From NCBI RefSeq assembly GCF_018802605.1, contig NZ_CP069161.1, positions 1,984,001 through 2,048,000 on the forward strand: a DNA stretch of 64,000 bases. The letters are read 5' to 3'. The notes under the pieces were generated by a model. It did not search any database and was not told where the DNA came from. It saw only the letters and a program-made list of their open reading frames with translations. The DNA is from Paludibacterium paludis (GTDB lineage: Bacteria > Pseudomonadota > Gammaproteobacteria > Burkholderiales > Chromobacteriaceae). Both the position numbers and the translations under genes were made by a program. Of the stretch, positions 34,541 to 44,790 are shown in pieces (position 1 is the first letter of the stretch; each line of letters opens with the position of its first letter).

Positions 34541-35005
34541 CGACGCGATCAGCATGTCGAGGTAGGTCGCGTCGACAACATCGAAGCAGGTTTTTCTGTC
34601 CGCGTCGACGTCCAGTACGCCGATCACGGCGCCGGTACGGTCGCGCAGCGGAACCACGATCTCGGATCGGGCCAGACTCGAGCAGGCGATGTGGCCGGGG
34701 AATGTTTCCACATCGTCGACAATCAGCGTGCGGTTTTCCTTCCACGCGGTTCCGCATACCCCTTTGCCGAACGGGATGCGTGTGCAGGCGATCGGCCCCT
34801 GAAACGGTCCGAGTACGAGCTCGGACCCCTTGACCAGATAAAACCCCACCCATAGCCAATCGAAAGTCATATTCAGGGCGGCCGCCAGATTGGCCAGCAA
34901 GGCGATCCTGTCGGTTTCTCCGGAACACAGTGCCGTTACTTGCGGCAGCAGGGTCCGGTAGCGTTCTTCCTTGTTGTTTCCTTTGATGATCAGCGACTCG
35001 GCCAT
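34526..35005 (-). CDS. msrC: Free methionine-R-sulfoxide reductase (GAF domain)
   Basis: A 159-residue GAF-domain enzyme. It contains FDWLWVGFYLVKGSELVLGPFQG and the three Cys residues of the family: one in PIACTRIP, one in GKGVCGTAW and one in GHIACSSLARSEIVVPL. These carry out the reduction of free methionine-R-sulfoxide, with recycling by thioredoxin. The C-terminal GVLDVDADRKTCFD completes the fold. ATG 35005 was chosen; an in-frame TTG four codons earlier is the alternative. It is divergent from the cytochrome bd regulator. Confidence 0.93.
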   Translation of the reverse strand: MAESLIIKGNNKEERYRTLLPQVTALCSGETDRIALLANLAAALNMTFDWLWVGFYLVKGSELVLGPFQGPIACTRIPFGKGVCGTAWKENRTLIVDDVETFPGHIACSSLARSEIVVPLRDRTGAVIGVLDVDADRKTCFDVVDATYLDMLIASLTLD

Positions 35006-35091
35006 GGCATTTTTCAAGCTATTTCATTAACAATTCCAAACCTTACCATACAAATCGGGCTCGGTCTGTCTAGTATGCGAAACGGGCGACA

Positions 35092-35105
35092 TTGATCTGG
35101 ATCAA
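35092..35105. promoter_or_regulatory. Perfect FNR/Anr box before the gbsR-like/cyd operon
   Basis: TTGAT-CTGG-ATCAA is an exact match to the FNR/Anr consensus. It lies 52 bp before the GTG start of the regulator. Centre-to-start distance of 41.5 would give a transcript start near 35140, right after the 20-bp palindrome. Confidence 0.8.
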
Positions 35106-35119
35106 CTTTTTGTTCTATC

Positions 35120-35139
35120 ATTTCAGAAATTTCTGAAAT
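35120..35139. promoter_or_regulatory. 20-bp perfect palindrome, candidate operator of the GbsR/MarR regulator
   Basis: ATTTCAGAAA is followed by its exact reverse complement. It lies 18 bp before the regulator start codon and between the FNR box and the likely transcript start, where a dimeric winged-helix repressor would block transcription. Confidence 0.7.
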
Positions 35140-35157
35140 AACGGGACGGAGGCGTCC

Positions 35158-35715
35158 GTGAATCTTACACCTCTCGCGGAACGTTTTGTTCTGCATTTCG
35201 GGGAAATGGGAAGTCGTTGGGGCGTGAACCGGACGGTCGGGCAGATTTATGCGTATCTGTTCATCTCGCCCGCCCCGCGCAACGCCGATGATATCGTCGA
35301 GGCGCTGGGAGTGTCGCGCTCGAATGTCAGCATGGGGCTCAAGGAGCTGCAGTCCTGGCGCCTGGTGAAGCTGGTTCATCAGGCGGGGGACCGGCGCGAT
35401 TATTTCGAGACGCCGAAGGATGTGTGGGAGATTTTCCGGACGCTCGCCGAAGAGAAACGCAAACGGGAGATCGAACCGACCCTGAGTTTTTTGCGGGATG
35501 CGCTGATGGACGCGCCGCTTGACGAGGATGAGAGGCATGCCCAGGCGCGCATGAAGGAAATGCACGAATTGATCGACCTGGCCAATGGGTGGTTCGACGA
35601 TGTTCAGTCGCTGTCGCCGGAGACTCTGGAAGGCCTCATGCGTATGGGCTCCCGTGTGTCGCGGGTGCTTGAATTCGCCAACCAGCTGCGCGGCGCGGGC
35701 CGCGGCAGGGGGTGA
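35158..35715 (+). CDS. GbsR/MarR-family transcriptional regulator
   Basis: A 185-residue winged-helix protein with GTG start. The segment GVNRTVGQIYAYLFISPAPRNADDIVEALGVSRSNVSMGL is the helix-turn-helix of the GbsR branch, followed by the wing (VHQAGDRRDYFETP). The C-terminal half is helical and likely dimerises. It lies 2 bp before cydP, so it is cotranscribed with cytochrome bd and probably controls it. A perfect palindrome just upstream is the likely target, together with an FNR/Anr box. Signal sensed is unknown. Confidence 0.85.
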   Translation: MNLTPLAERFVLHFGEMGSRWGVNRTVGQIYAYLFISPAPRNADDIVEALGVSRSNVSMGLKELQSWRLVKLVHQAGDRRDYFETPKDVWEIFRTLAEEKRKREIEPTLSFLRDALMDAPLDEDERHAQARMKEMHELIDLANGWFDDVQSLSPETLEGLMRMGSRVSRVLEFANQLRGAGRGRG

Positions 35716-35717
35716 TC

Positions 35718-35936
35718 GTGAAAAAACGGATGAAGCGCTGGCGGGACGGCCCCTTGTGGCGCGACATCCTGCTGGTGCTGTTGATCAAGAGTGTGATGCT
35801 GTACGGACTTTGGAAAGCGTTCTTCTCGCACCCCCTGGCGGAGCACATGACCGTGCCGCAAAGCGTGGTGGAGTCGCATCTGACCGCGGGATCCGGGTCC
35901 GGAAACGAAGGAGGAAGTCATGTTGCCCGACCTTGA
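35718..35936 (+). CDS. cydP: Cytochrome bd oxidase small subunit CydP
   Basis: A 72-residue protein with one membrane helix (about residues 15-35). The segment PLWRDILLVLLIKSVMLYGLWKAFFSHP fits the CydP pattern of a WRD turn, a Lys inside the helix and the ending FFSHP. CydP is a small accessory subunit found before cydA in betaproteobacteria. GTG at 35718 was chosen because it has a GGGGG site at usable distance; a GTG at 35712 overlapping the previous stop is the alternative. It overlaps cydA by 17 bp. Confidence 0.85.
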   Translation: MKKRMKRWRDGPLWRDILLVLLIKSVMLYGLWKAFFSHPLAEHMTVPQSVVESHLTAGSGSGNEGGSHVARP

Positions 35937-37500
35937 TGTCGTAGAGTTGTCGCGCCTGCAGTTCGGCCTGACGGCGATGTTTCATTTTCTGTTCGTGCCG
36001 CTGACGCTGGGCATGGCGTGGTTGCTGTTCATCTGCGAATCGGTGTTCGTGATGACCGGCAAGGAAGTCTACCGCGACATGACGCGTTTCTGGGGGAAAC
36101 TGTTCGGCATCAACTTCGCGATGGGCGTGACGACAGGACTGACCCTGGAGTTCCAGTTCGGCACCAACTGGGCCTATTATTCCCATTATGTCGGAGATAT
36201 TTTCGGTATACCACTCGCGCTGGAAGGCATGATGGCGTTCTTTCTCGAGTCGACCTTCATTGGCCTGTTTTTCTTCGGGTGGGACCGGCTGAGCCGCGTG
36301 CAGCACTTGATGGTGACCTTTCTGGTGGCGCTGGGTTCGAGCCTGTCCGCCTTGTGGATTCTGGTGGCGAACGCCTGGATGCAGAATCCTGTCGGCGCCG
36401 AATTCAATTACGAGACGATGCGCATGGAGCTGACGAGCCTGTCCCAGGTGTTCTTCAATCCCGTGGCGCAAGTCAAATTCGTGCATACCGTGGCATCCGG
36501 CTACGTGGCCGCTTCGATGTTCGTGCTGGGGGTCTCCGGCTGGTACCTGCTCAAGGCGCGGGATACCGGTTTCGCCTTGCGCTCCTTCGCTGTGGCGACG
36601 GGGTTCGGTCTGGCCTCCGTTCTGTCGGTGCTGGTGCTGGGCGATGAATCCGGCTATACGGCCGGGGAAGTCCAGAAGGTCAAGCTCGCCGCGATAGAGG
36701 CGGTTTGGGAGACGGAGCCCGCCCCGGCGTCGCTGACGCTCATCGGCTGGCCCGACCAGAAGGCGGAAACAACGCGCTATGCTGTTCGTATTCCGTGGCT
36801 GATGGGGCTTATCGCCACGCGCAGTCTCGATACGCCGGTGGTGGGGATCAAGCAGTTGAAGGTTCAGTACGAGCAGCGCATCCGTAGCGGACAGGTCGCT
36901 TACGATGCCCTCGTCAAACTGCGTGGCGGCGACCGCTCGTCGGCGACGCACGCGCAATTCGATGCGCACAAGGCGGATCTGGGGTACGGCCTGCTGCTCA
37001 AACCATATACGACGCGTGTCGTCGATGCGAGCGAAGCGCAGATCCGAGCCGCTGTTGAGGATACCATCCCGATGGTGGCGCCGATTTTCTTCAGCTTCCG
37101 CATTATGGTCGGTCTGGGTTTGCTGTTCCTGTTTATTTTCGCGACATCCGCCTGGTTTCTATGGCGCCGCAACCTGGCTCCGCAGCGCTGGTTGTTGCGT
37201 CTGGCCGTGGTCTCGATTCCATTGCCATGGGTAGCCATCGAATGCGGCTGGTACGTGGCGGAAGGCGGTCGCCAGCCGTGGACCATATCCGGCATCCTGC
37301 CGGTCCGGCTGTCCGCTTCATCGCTGGATGCCTCTCAGTTGCACTTCAGCATGGCGGGATTGCTTATCATGTACACAGCGCTTTTCATCGTGGAGATGTG
37401 GCTGATGATCAAGACGATTCGCAAGGGACCGGCCAGTCTTGGAACGGGACGTTATCACGGAGAGGCCGCGGCGCGGGGCGAGGAGAACCGTCATGCCTGA
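35920..37500 (+). CDS. cydA: Cytochrome bd ubiquinol oxidase subunit I
   Basis: A 526-residue, nine-helix haem protein. The N-terminus shows [22 protein letters not shown] with the haem b595 His, and [18 protein letters not shown] carries the acidic residues of the proton path. [19 protein letters not shown] holds the b558 His, and the quinol-binding Q loop ends in a Met-containing helix. GRQPWTISG is a family signature. It has the full E. coli-like length. A GGAGG site precedes the ATG. It reduces oxygen to water at low oxygen tension with ubiquinol as donor. Confidence 0.97.
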   Translation: MLPDLDVVELSRLQFGLTAMFHFLFVPLTLGMAWLLFICESVFVMTGKEVYRDMTRFWGKLFGINFAMGVTTGLTLEFQFGTNWAYYSHYVGDIFGIPLALEGMMAFFLESTFIGLFFFGWDRLSRVQHLMVTFLVALGSSLSALWILVANAWMQNPVGAEFNYETMRMELTSLSQVFFNPVAQVKFVHTVASGYVAASMFVLGVSGWYLLKARDTGFALRSFAVATGFGLASVLSVLVLGDESGYTAGEVQKVKLAAIEAVWETEPAPASLTLIGWPDQKAETTRYAVRIPWLMGLIATRSLDTPVVGIKQLKVQYEQRIRSGQVAYDALVKLRGGDRSSATHAQFDAHKADLGYGLLLKPYTTRVVDASEAQIRAAVEDTIPMVAPIFFSFRIMVGLGLLFLFIFATSAWFLWRRNLAPQRWLLRLAVVSIPLPWVAIECGWYVAEGGRQPWTISGILPVRLSASSLDASQLHFSMAGLLIMYTALFIVEMWLMIKTIRKGPASLGTGRYHGEAAARGEENRHA

Positions 37501-38617
37501 TTACGCAACGGTGCAAGTGATTTGGTGGGGCATTATGGCCGTGTTGGTTATCGGCTATGTGCTGACCGACGGATGGGATTTGGGCGCCACCATGCTGCTC
37601 CCCTGGCTTGGGCGGAACGACGAGGAGCGCCGTCTGGTCATCAATGCGGTGGGGCCGACCTGGGAGGGCAACCAAGTGTGGCTGGTGACGCTGGGTGGCG
37701 CGGCGTTCGCCGCGTGGCCAATGGTTTATGCGGCGGCGTTCTCCGGGTTCTATGCGGCCATGATGCTGATTCTGTTCGGGCTTTTTCTGCGGCCGGTGGG
37801 TTTCGATTACCGAAGCAAGCTGGAGTCGCCGCGCTGGCGCACGGCTTGGGACTGGGCTTTGTTCATCGGCGGGCTGGTGCCGTCACTGCTGCTGGGCATC
37901 GCGCTGGGCAACCTGTTTGTCGGCTTGCCGTTTCGCTTCGACGCGGATATGCGCATTTCCTACGCGGGCACGTTCTTCGACTTGCTTCATCCCTTCGCTC
38001 TGTTGTGCGGGGCGGCGTCGGTGGCGATTTGCCTGATGCACGGCGCGGGCTTTGTCGCCCTGAAAACCGAAGGGCAGATGCGCGCGCGCGCCGCGCGTCT
38101 GGCGTTGCCGCTCTCCCTGGTCGTCGCTGTTCTGCTGGCGCTGGGCGGCGCAATGCTGTCCGGCATGGAGGGGTGGGTGCTGGTGGGGGCGGCCAAAAGC
38201 GGCGTGCCGCTGGCCAAGACCGTGGCGCGGGATGCTTCGGGCTGGCTGGTGAATTACCGGCACTGGCCGGCGCTCTGGCTGTTGCCGGCCGCGGCCGCGG
38301 CGGGGTGCGCGGTGTCGGCCTTCGGCGGCGTCAGGCGCTCCGCGTGCCTGGCTCTGGCGGGCAGTTCCCTGACGATCGCGGCATCGCTGCTGATGGCCGG
38401 CGCGGCCCTGTTTCCCTTTGTGTTGCCATCGCGGATCGATCCGGTCTCGAGTCTGACGCTGTGGGACGCGACATCCAGTCATTTGACGCTGATGGTCGGT
38501 GCTGGCGTGGCGATGGTGATGCTGCCGGTGATTCTACTCTATACCCGCTGGGTATATGCCGTGCTGAAGGGGCCCGTGACGCCGGCCCGCCTGAAGAACG
38601 ACACTTTCACATATTGA
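37493..38617 (+). CDS. cydB: Cytochrome bd ubiquinol oxidase subunit II
   Basis: A 374-residue membrane protein of CydB length. The start region [23 protein letters not shown], then [23 protein letters not shown] and [13 protein letters not shown], are clear family motifs. Near the end come [13 protein letters not shown] and the TM helix. It forms a heterodimer with CydA. The ATG at 37493 overlaps the end of cydA by 8 bp. CydX follows after 10 bp. Confidence 0.97.
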   Translation: MPDYATVQVIWWGIMAVLVIGYVLTDGWDLGATMLLPWLGRNDEERRLVINAVGPTWEGNQVWLVTLGGAAFAAWPMVYAAAFSGFYAAMMLILFGLFLRPVGFDYRSKLESPRWRTAWDWALFIGGLVPSLLLGIALGNLFVGLPFRFDADMRISYAGTFFDLLHPFALLCGAASVAICLMHGAGFVALKTEGQMRARAARLALPLSLVVAVLLALGGAMLSGMEGWVLVGAAKSGVPLAKTVARDASGWLVNYRHWPALWLLPAAAAAGCAVSAFGGVRRSACLALAGSSLTIAASLLMAGAALFPFVLPSRIDPVSSLTLWDATSSHLTLMVGAGVAMVMLPVILLYTRWVYAVLKGPVTPARLKNDTFTY

Positions 38618-38627
38618 GGGCGCATGC

Positions 38628-38774
38628 ATGTGGTACTTTGCCTGGATTCTGGGATTGGGGTTCGCCTTGGCGATGGGAATTATCAGTCTTCTCTGGCTGG
38701 AAACCCATTTCGCCTTCGGCAAACGCGATGAAACAACATTGCGGGAGCGCTTCGAGGCATACCGGAAGCGGTGA
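38628..38774 (+). CDS. cydX: Cytochrome bd small subunit CydX
   Basis: A 48-residue protein: MWYFAWILGLGFALAMG is the hallmark CydX N-terminus, one membrane helix, and the C-terminal tail is charged (RDETTLRERFEAYRKR). CydX binds the CydAB dimer and is needed for stable haem insertion and activity. It starts 10 bp after cydB and ends 16 bp before a terminator. It is easily missed because of its size. Confidence 0.93.
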   Translation: MWYFAWILGLGFALAMGIISLLWLETHFAFGKRDETTLRERFEAYRKR

Positions 38775-38790
38775 ATCCGCCGAAAACGTC

Positions 38791-38812
38791 AACGCCCGCA
38801 TGCGCGGGCGTT
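38791..38812. terminator. Bidirectional terminator between cydX and phaB
   Basis: AACGCCCGC, a 4-nt loop, and GCGGGCGTT, then TTGTGTGTTT-like sequence on the plus strand. It sits between the convergent cyd and phaB units. Confidence 0.75.
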
Positions 38813-38835
38813 GTGTGTTTCATGGCGGGCAACGG

Positions 38836-39573
38836 TCAGGTGGTGTGCTGTCCGCCGTTGATCGCCAGGTTGGCGCCGGTCATGAAGCCCGCCATGTCCG
38901 AAGCGACCCAGACGACGAGCGATGCGATCTCCTCCGGCTTGCCGAGCCTGCCGATCGGGATCTGGGCGATGATTTTGTCGCGGTACTCCTGGGGGACGGC
39001 CATGACCATGTCTGTGGCGATGTAACCGGGTGAGATGGTGTTGACGGTCACGCCCTTGCGGGCCACTTCCTGTGCCAGCGCCATGGTGAATCCGTGCATC
39101 CCGGCCTTGGCGGCGGAATAGTTGGTCTGACCGAATTGCCCCTTCTGGCCGTTGATCGACGAGATATTGATGATGCGGCCGAAATTCTGCTCGACCATGC
39201 CGTCGATGGCCGGCCGGGTGACGTTGAACACCGAATCGAGGTTGGTGGAAATCACCTGGCGCCAGTCCTCGACGGTCATCTTGCGCAAGCTGCCGTCCCG
39301 CGTGATGCCCGCGTTGTTGACGAGAACGCTGATGGTGCCGATTTCCGCCGTGACCTGCGCGATCATGTTCGCACACTGTTCGCCGTTGGTGACGTCGCAC
39401 TGATAGGCGTGGACATCGTAGCCCAAGGCTTTCATGTCGGCGGTCCAGGCGGCTTCCTTGCCTGGCTTGCTATAGGTGGTCACGATGATATGGCCTGCGG
39501 CGGCGAGCGCTTTGCAGATCGCCGTGCCAATCCCCCCCATGCCGCCTGTCACCAGGGCGATTCGCTTCGTCAT
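38836..39573 (-). CDS. phaB: Acetoacetyl-CoA reductase (short-chain dehydrogenase)
   Basis: A 245-residue short-chain dehydrogenase. The nucleotide fold is VTGGMGGIGTAICKAL, then NNAGITRDG, catalytic Ser in NISSINGQKGQFGQTNYSAAK with the YxxxK pair, and SPGYIATDMV. The sequence fits PhaB/PhbB, which reduces acetoacetyl-CoA with NADPH to 3-hydroxybutyryl-CoA for polyhydroxybutyrate. The synthase and thiolase genes are not in the window. A FabG-type function is the alternative, but GQKGQFGQTNY favours PhaB. Confidence 0.9.
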   Translation of the reverse strand: MTKRIALVTGGMGGIGTAICKALAAAGHIIVTTYSKPGKEAAWTADMKALGYDVHAYQCDVTNGEQCANMIAQVTAEIGTISVLVNNAGITRDGSLRKMTVEDWRQVISTNLDSVFNVTRPAIDGMVEQNFGRIINISSINGQKGQFGQTNYSAAKAGMHGFTMALAQEVARKGVTVNTISPGYIATDMVMAVPQEYRDKIIAQIPIGRLGKPEEIASLVVWVASDMAGFMTGANLAINGGQHTT

Positions 39574-40009
39574 AGTGCTGCTCCTCTTGTGTGGAACTCC
39601 AGGATTCTGCGCTGTTGCTGTGCGATTGATCGTGTTGCGATACGGCTAAGAATTTACGTTGTACATGTTAACTACTCATGACATCTTACCCATTGGGTTA
39701 TTTAAAATAAATATGCCCCAAATACCAGCTTGCGCCAAGCGCGGGTTTGTGAATGACCCGCTGTTTTGCGCGTTTCATGGGTGCGTCAGACCGTCGGGTG
39801 ATATCGTCGACGTGCATTTACTCTAACCCTATTTCCGGTAGTGTTAAAGAGGGTTCGACATCGCGACGATAATCCGGGTGAGGGTTCGGACGCCTGCCGC
39901 CGGAGAAATCGCCATGCGGAAAAGTGCCATCGAAGTCCCCGGTGGGGGGTGAACGGTGGGCGGCCGCGCGAAATGCGCGGGTCGCCTTCGGTGTGGTGAC
40001 TCCGGCGCG
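39574..40009. other. 436-bp intergenic region between phaB and rsgA
   Basis: Both flanking genes are on the minus strand, so this holds the phaB promoter on its left side and the rsgA 3' end on its right. An AT-rich block at about 39645-39720 is the likely promoter region for phaB. Near 39958-39992 there is an imperfect GC hairpin that may end rsgA transcripts. No gene was recognised. Confidence 0.5.
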
Positions 40010-40876
40010 CTATCGGGTCAGTTCGTCCGTGAGCTTTTGCAGCAGGGCCAGGCGGGAAGGGCGCACCTTTCCGTCTTGCCCGGCCTGTTTGACCGCGCAG
40101 CCGGGTTCGGCGCGGTGCGAACAGTTGTGAAAACGGCACTGGCCGATCAGGTCGCGCATTTCCGGAAAGTAACGGATCAGATCGGGGGCGGCCAGATGTT
40201 TCAGTCCGAATTCCTGCAGGCCCGGCGAATCGATCAAATGGCTGTCCCGGTCCAGATGGAACAGTGTGGCATGGGTGGTGGTGTGGCGTCCCGAGTCGAG
40301 CGCCTCGGAGATTTCCCCGGTGCGCGCGCGGGCCTCGGGCAGCAAGGCATTGGTGAGTGTGGATTTGCCCATGCCCGATTGGCCGACAAAGACGCTGGTC
40401 TGTCCGGTCAGCCATGGCGCGAGCGTCGCGGCGCCTTCCAGTGCCGACACGCTGACCAGGGTGTAGCCGAGTTGCCCGTAGGGCTCGAGCGTATCGAGCA
40501 GGGCGCGGGTCTGCGGCAGGTCGGTCTTGTTGACGACGATCACCGGGTCGATGTCGGCCGCCTCGGCGGCGATCAGGCAGCGGTTGAGCAGTTCTTCGCT
40601 CGGGCTCGGGACGGCGGCGATGACAAAAAGAATGCGCGTCACATTGGCCGCGATGACTTTTGATTTCCAGTCGTCCTGGCGATACAGCAGGCTGTGGCGC
40701 TCGCGTTGCCGTTCTATGACCGCCTGGCGGTCGTTCTGGATCAGGATGTCCACCCAGTCGCCGCAGGCGAAGTCGACGCGCTTGCCGCGCGCCGTGCAGT
40801 CGTATTCGCGGTCCCGGGTCTCGACGATGAAGCGTCGCCCGTGACTGCGGATCACTTGTCCGATGGCGTCCGTCAT
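40010..40876 (-). CDS. rsgA: Ribosome small subunit-dependent GTPase A
   Basis: A 288-residue circularly permuted GTPase. An N-terminal OB domain is followed by the GTPase motifs in the order G4 (VVNKTDLP), G5 (SVSAL), G1 (GQSGMGKST) and G3 (DSPGLQEF). The zinc site is at the C-terminus: CRFHNCSHRAEPGCAV. RsgA acts late in 30S subunit assembly. It overlaps phhB by 4 bp; the order M48 protease-phhB-rsgA is on one strand and looks like an operon. Confidence 0.96.
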   Translation of the reverse strand: MTDAIGQVIRSHGRRFIVETRDREYDCTARGKRVDFACGDWVDILIQNDRQAVIERQRERHSLLYRQDDWKSKVIAANVTRILFVIAAVPSPSEELLNRCLIAAEAADIDPVIVVNKTDLPQTRALLDTLEPYGQLGYTLVSVSALEGAATLAPWLTGQTSVFVGQSGMGKSTLTNALLPEARARTGEISEALDSGRHTTTHATLFHLDRDSHLIDSPGLQEFGLKHLAAPDLIRYFPEMRDLIGQCRFHNCSHRAEPGCAVKQAGQDGKVRPSRLALLQKLTDELTR

Positions 40877-41205
40877 GCGCGTCCGGCCATCAGGGCTTCG
40901 GCCTTGGCGGCGCAGATGAAATCATTGAGCGTCAGTCCGCCGGCGTCGTGCGTCGAAAAGCGCACGTGAACCCGGTTGTAGTGCACGGACAGGTCGGGGT
41001 GATGATCTTCCCGGTGGGCGATCCACGCCAGCGCGTTCACGAACGCCATGGTTTCGTGATAATTCCCGAAATGGAACCACTTGCTCAATTCGATGCCTTC
41101 GATCTGCCATCCCGGAAGGTGGGAGTGCAGCTGTTCGCGCGTCGAGGGCGCAAGCGGGCTCATGCCGTGCTGGGCTTCGCAGGAGAGTTCCAGAAGGTGC
41201 TTCAT
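40873..41205 (-). CDS. phhB: Pterin-4a-carbinolamine dehydratase
   Basis: A 110-residue protein of normal PCD length. LPGWQIEGIELSKWFHFGNYHETMAFVNALAWIAHREDHHPDLSVHYNRV is the family core in which the His-His-Pro motif (EDHHPD) is catalytic. It recycles the pterin cofactor of aromatic amino acid hydroxylases, or acts as a side-product remover. It overlaps both the M48 protease gene and rsgA by 4 bp. No phenylalanine hydroxylase gene is in the window. Confidence 0.94.
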   Translation of the reverse strand: MKHLLELSCEAQHGMSPLAPSTREQLHSHLPGWQIEGIELSKWFHFGNYHETMAFVNALAWIAHREDHHPDLSVHYNRVHVRFSTHDAGGLTLNDFICAAKAEALMAGRA

Positions 41206-42449
41206 TGTTCCTGTTCCTTGAGGTGTTGGATGCGCAGCGCGGCTGGCGGATGCGAATCGTAAAACAGGGAGTATACCGGGTCGGGCGTCAGGGTCGAGGC
41301 GTTGTCGCGATAGAGCTTGACGAGGGCCCGGATCAGGTTGTCCGCGGCGCTGTGCCTTGCCGCGAACTGATCCGCTTCATACTCGTGCCTGCGCGACAGG
41401 TGGCTCGCCAAGGGCGTCAGAATGAAGGTGAACGGCGGTGCGGCGAGGAAGAATAGCAGGAAGCCGGCGGCATGCCCCGGCGTGTTGACGCCGAGGGCGC
41501 GATAAAAATCCGGGCTGTCGATCAGTTGCGCGAGAACGAACAGGAAGGCGAGGCTGGTCATGAATGTGGTCAGCATGCGCTTGCGGATATGCTTGCCATG
41601 AAAGTGGCCCAGCTCGTGGGCGAGCACCGCTTCGATCTCGTCGCCGTCCAGTTGTTTGAGCAGCGTGTCGAAGAACACGATGCGCTTGGCTTTGCCCAGT
41701 CCGGTGAAATAGGCGTTGCTGTGGCGCGAGCGGGTCGAGCCGTCCATCATGAAAATGCCGCGGCTCTCGAAGCCGCAACGCGACAGCAGGGCGTCGATGC
41801 GCGCCTTGAGATCGGGGTCGTTCAGCGGGGTGAAGCGGTTGAACAGCGGCGCGATGACCGTGGGGTAGAGCAGCAGCAGGGCGAGGCTGGTGCCCGTCCA
41901 GGCGAGCCAGGTCCATAGCCACCAGGCCTGCCCGCCCGCGTCGACCAGCCAGAGGGCGAGACCGGCCAGAGGCAGTCCGATGGCCGCCGTGAGCAGCGCT
42001 CCCTTGATCTGGTCGAGCGCATAGAGACGCAAGGTCTGGGTGCGGAAGCCGAAGCGCGTTTCGATTCCGAAAATCGCGTACAGCGAGGCGGGCAGGGAAA
42101 CCAGCCAGGAGACGGCCGCGAACAGGGTGAACAGGCATAAACCGGCCGCCAGCGGCGGCGCGCCGGTCGAGGCGACGAATGTCTGCATGGCGCCGATGCC
42201 GCCGCCGAGCGTCAGCGCCAGGGTCAATAGCGTGTCCACGCCCGCGCAGATCAGGGCGAGGCGGGTTTTTGCGATCGTGTAGTCGGCGGCCTTGCGGTGC
42301 TCGTCGAGGGTGATGGCGACGCGAAAATCCCCCGGCACCTCGTCGCGGTGGGCTCCGACGTGGCGCATATGCCTTGTCGCGAGCCAGGCGCGAAGCAGGA
42401 AGGACGCCGCCAGGGCGGCAATAAACAGCAGGGTCAACACGGGGGTCAT
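41202..42449 (-). CDS. M48-family (Ste24-type) membrane metalloprotease
   Basis: A 415-residue polytopic protease. About seven membrane helices surround the zinc motif HELGH in [18 protein letters not shown]; the third ligand is in the [11 protein letters not shown] segment. The sequence [16 protein letters not shown] and [15 protein letters not shown] are typical of the Ste24/CAAX-protease branch. In bacteria these act in membrane protein quality control. ATG 42449 begins the first membrane helix and a longer frame upstream overlaps orn. Divergent from orn by 78 bp. Confidence 0.92.
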   Translation of the reverse strand: MTPVLTLLFIAALAASFLLRAWLATRHMRHVGAHRDEVPGDFRVAITLDEHRKAADYTIAKTRLALICAGVDTLLTLALTLGGGIGAMQTFVASTGAPPLAAGLCLFTLFAAVSWLVSLPASLYAIFGIETRFGFRTQTLRLYALDQIKGALLTAAIGLPLAGLALWLVDAGGQAWWLWTWLAWTGTSLALLLLYPTVIAPLFNRFTPLNDPDLKARIDALLSRCGFESRGIFMMDGSTRSRHSNAYFTGLGKAKRIVFFDTLLKQLDGDEIEAVLAHELGHFHGKHIRKRMLTTFMTSLAFLFVLAQLIDSPDFYRALGVNTPGHAAGFLLFFLAAPPFTFILTPLASHLSRRHEYEADQFAARHSAADNLIRALVKLYRDNASTLTPDPVYSLFYDSHPPAALRIQHLKEQEQ

Positions 42450-42527
42450 GGGCCGAAAATTGTCATGGGTTTGCGAGAGTGGCCGCAACAAGCGAAAATA
42501 GCGGCATCTATCGAAAGAAAACACAGT

Positions 42528-43073
42528 ATGGCACAAGATCAGAATTCCCTCATCTGGCTGGACATGGAAATGACCGGCCTGAATCCCGACACCGACCGCA
42601 TCATTGAGGTGGCGGCCGTGATCACCGACAGCGCGCTCAATGTGATCGCCGAATCGCCGGTGTATGTCATTCATCAGCCCGATGCCGTGCTCGACGCGAT
42701 GGACGACTGGAACAAGTCGACGCACGGGCGCTCCGGCCTGATCGGCCGTATCCGCGAGTCGACACTGGGCGAGGCCGACGTCGAAGCCGGCATGCTGGCG
42801 TTTCTGGCGGAGCATGTGCCGGCGCGCACGTCGCCGATGTGCGGCAATTCGATCTGCCAGGATCGCCGTTTCATGGCTCGCTGGATGCCCCGCCTCGAGG
42901 CGCATTTCCACTACCGCAATCTGGATGTCTCGACGCTGAAGGAGTTGTGCAAGCGCTGGAAGCCGGAGATCGCCCGGGGTGTCGTGAAAAAGGGCCGCCA
43001 TCAGGCGCTGGCCGACATTCACGAATCCATCGAGGAAATGCGTTACTATCGCGAGCACTTCATCAAGCTCTGA
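42528..43073 (+). CDS. orn: Oligoribonuclease
   Basis: A 181-residue DEDDh 3'-to-5' exonuclease. The motifs are [16 protein letters not shown] (first D and E), [17 protein letters not shown] (second D), and [20 protein letters not shown] with the catalytic His and last Asp. It degrades two- to five-nucleotide RNA, including pGpG from c-di-GMP breakdown. This is relevant because an HD-GYP protein is also encoded in this window. The start at 42528 gives the usual MxQxxNLIWxDxEMTGL form. Confidence 0.97.
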   Translation: MAQDQNSLIWLDMEMTGLNPDTDRIIEVAAVITDSALNVIAESPVYVIHQPDAVLDAMDDWNKSTHGRSGLIGRIRESTLGEADVEAGMLAFLAEHVPARTSPMCGNSICQDRRFMARWMPRLEAHFHYRNLDVSTLKELCKRWKPEIARGVVKKGRHQALADIHESIEEMRYYREHFIKL

Positions 43074-43104
43074 TCCTGTCCTTGCCTTTGCCTTGGAGAT
43101 CTCT

Positions 43105-44790
43105 TTGACCGCCCGCCACTTTTCCGATTTTCGCCCGGTCGTCACCCGGCAGCGCGATATCAATACCACGCCCGCCTGGGCGCGCCTGCACCAGCATCAG
43201 CGCGCGACGCGGCACATGCACATGAAGGAGCTGTTCGAGCAGGATCCGACCCGTTTCGAGCGGTTCTCCGTGCGTCTTGACGGCATGTTGTTCGACTACT
43301 CCAAGAATCGGGTCACCGATCGCACCATGGAGCTGCTGTTCGACCTGGCGCATGTGGCGGACCTGTCTGGCTGGATGCGCAAGATGCGCCAGGGCGAGCT
43401 TATCAATGTCAGCGAAGGACGGGCGGTGCTGCATACCGCGCTGCGCCTGCCGCCGGGGGCGAAGCTGGAGGTGAATGGCCGAGATCTGGCCGGCGATGTC
43501 CATGCCGTGCTCGCCCGGCTCCGGGATTTCACCGACGCGGTTCGCGGCGGAGCGTGGAAGGGGTTCACCGGCAAGGCGATCACCGATGTGGTGAACCTTG
43601 GGATTGGCGGGTCGGATCTTGGTCCACTCGTCGTGGCCGAGGCGCTCGCGCCTTACCGGAAGAGGGATCTGCGAGTTCACTTCGTCTCGAATGTCGACGG
43701 CCAGCAGATCGCCCGGACGCTCGAGTCGCTATCGCCCGAGACGACGCTGTTCGTGATCGCGTCCAAATCCTTTTCGACACCCGAAACCCTGCTCAATGCC
43801 GGCGCGGCGCGGCGCTGGTTCCTGTCGGCCGGCCGCGAGTCCGATATCGCGCGTCATTTCGTGGCGGTGTCGACCAACGAGCCGGCGGTGCGGAAGTTCG
43901 GCATCGATCCGGCCAATATGTTCGAGTTCTGGGACTGGGTCGGAGGACGTTATTCGGTGTGGTCGGCGATTGGCCTGCCGGTGATGCTGGCGATCGGTTT
44001 CGACGCTTTTCGCGGCTTGCTCGATGGCGCGCACCGGATGGACGAGCACTTTTTCTGCGCGCCCTTCGAAAAAAACATTCCGGTGATCATGGCGCTGCTG
44101 GGCGTGTGGTACAACACCTTTTATCGCGCGCACACCCATGCCATCATGCCGTACGATCACGGGTTGCGCCGTCTTCCCGCCCATATCCAGCAGCTGGACA
44201 TGGAGTCCAATGGCAAACGTGTCGGCCGCCACGGCGAACGCCTCGACTTCGACACCGGCCCGGTGATCTGGGGCGAGGAGGGCGTCAACAGCCAGCACGC
44301 CTTCTTTCAGTTGCTGCACCAGGGTACCCGTCTGGTGCCGTCCGATTTCATCGTGCCGATGAACAGCCACTACCCGCTCGAGGACCAGCACAAGGTGCTG
44401 GTCGCCAACTGTTTCGCCCAGACCGAAGCGCTGATGCGCGGCAAAACCGAAGCGGAGGTGATGCGCGAGCTGACGGATGTCAGTGGCGACCGGCTCGACG
44501 TGTTGCTGCCGCAGAAGCTGTTTCCGGGCAATCAGCCCTCCAATACCCTGGCGCTTGACCGGGTGACGCCGCAGACGCTGGGGATGCTGCTGGCCGCGTA
44601 TGAGCACAAAGTGTTTGTTCAGGGCGTGATCTGGGGAATCAATTCTTTCGATCAGTGGGGGGTCGAGTACGGCAAGCAGCTGGCCAGCCGGATCCTGCCC
44701 GAATTGTCCGGCGCGTCGGGGTTCGGTCACGATTGTTCGACGGAAGGGCTGATCCGCCACTTCCTGGTGCACCACGATGCGTCGCACTGA
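43105..44790 (+). CDS. pgi: Glucose-6-phosphate isomerase
   Basis: A 561-residue enzyme of the PGI family with full-length signatures: [12 protein letters not shown], the second family motif around [22 protein letters not shown] and catalytic residues in [18 protein letters not shown] and [15 protein letters not shown]. It interconverts glucose 6-phosphate and fructose 6-phosphate. The start is TTG at 43105 with GGAG six bases before it; a TTG at 43093 is possible but has no ribosome site. It overlaps pncC by 14 bp. Confidence 0.97.
   Translation: MTARHFSDFRPVVTRQRDINTTPAWARLHQHQRATRHMHMKELFEQDPTRFERFSVRLDGMLFDYSKNRVTDRTMELLFDLAHVADLSGWMRKMRQGELINVSEGRAVLHTALRLPPGAKLEVNGRDLAGDVHAVLARLRDFTDAVRGGAWKGFTGKAITDVVNLGIGGSDLGPLVVAEALAPYRKRDLRVHFVSNVDGQQIARTLESLSPETTLFVIASKSFSTPETLLNAGAARRWFLSAGRESDIARHFVAVSTNEPAVRKFGIDPANMFEFWDWVGGRYSVWSAIGLPVMLAIGFDAFRGLLDGAHRMDEHFFCAPFEKNIPVIMALLGVWYNTFYRAHTHAIMPYDHGLRRLPAHIQQLDMESNGKRVGRHGERLDFDTGPVIWGEEGVNSQHAFFQLLHQGTRLVPSDFIVPMNSHYPLEDQHKVLVANCFAQTEALMRGKTEAEVMRELTDVSGDRLDVLLPQKLFPGNQPSNTLALDRVTPQTLGMLLAAYEHKVFVQGVIWGINSFDQWGVEYGKQLASRILPELSGASGFGHDCSTEGLIRHFLVHHDASH

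Noticed and set aside
39840..40009. A small gene starting near 39914 between phaB and rsgA
   Set aside because: The frame is only about a dozen codons and has no supporting evidence.
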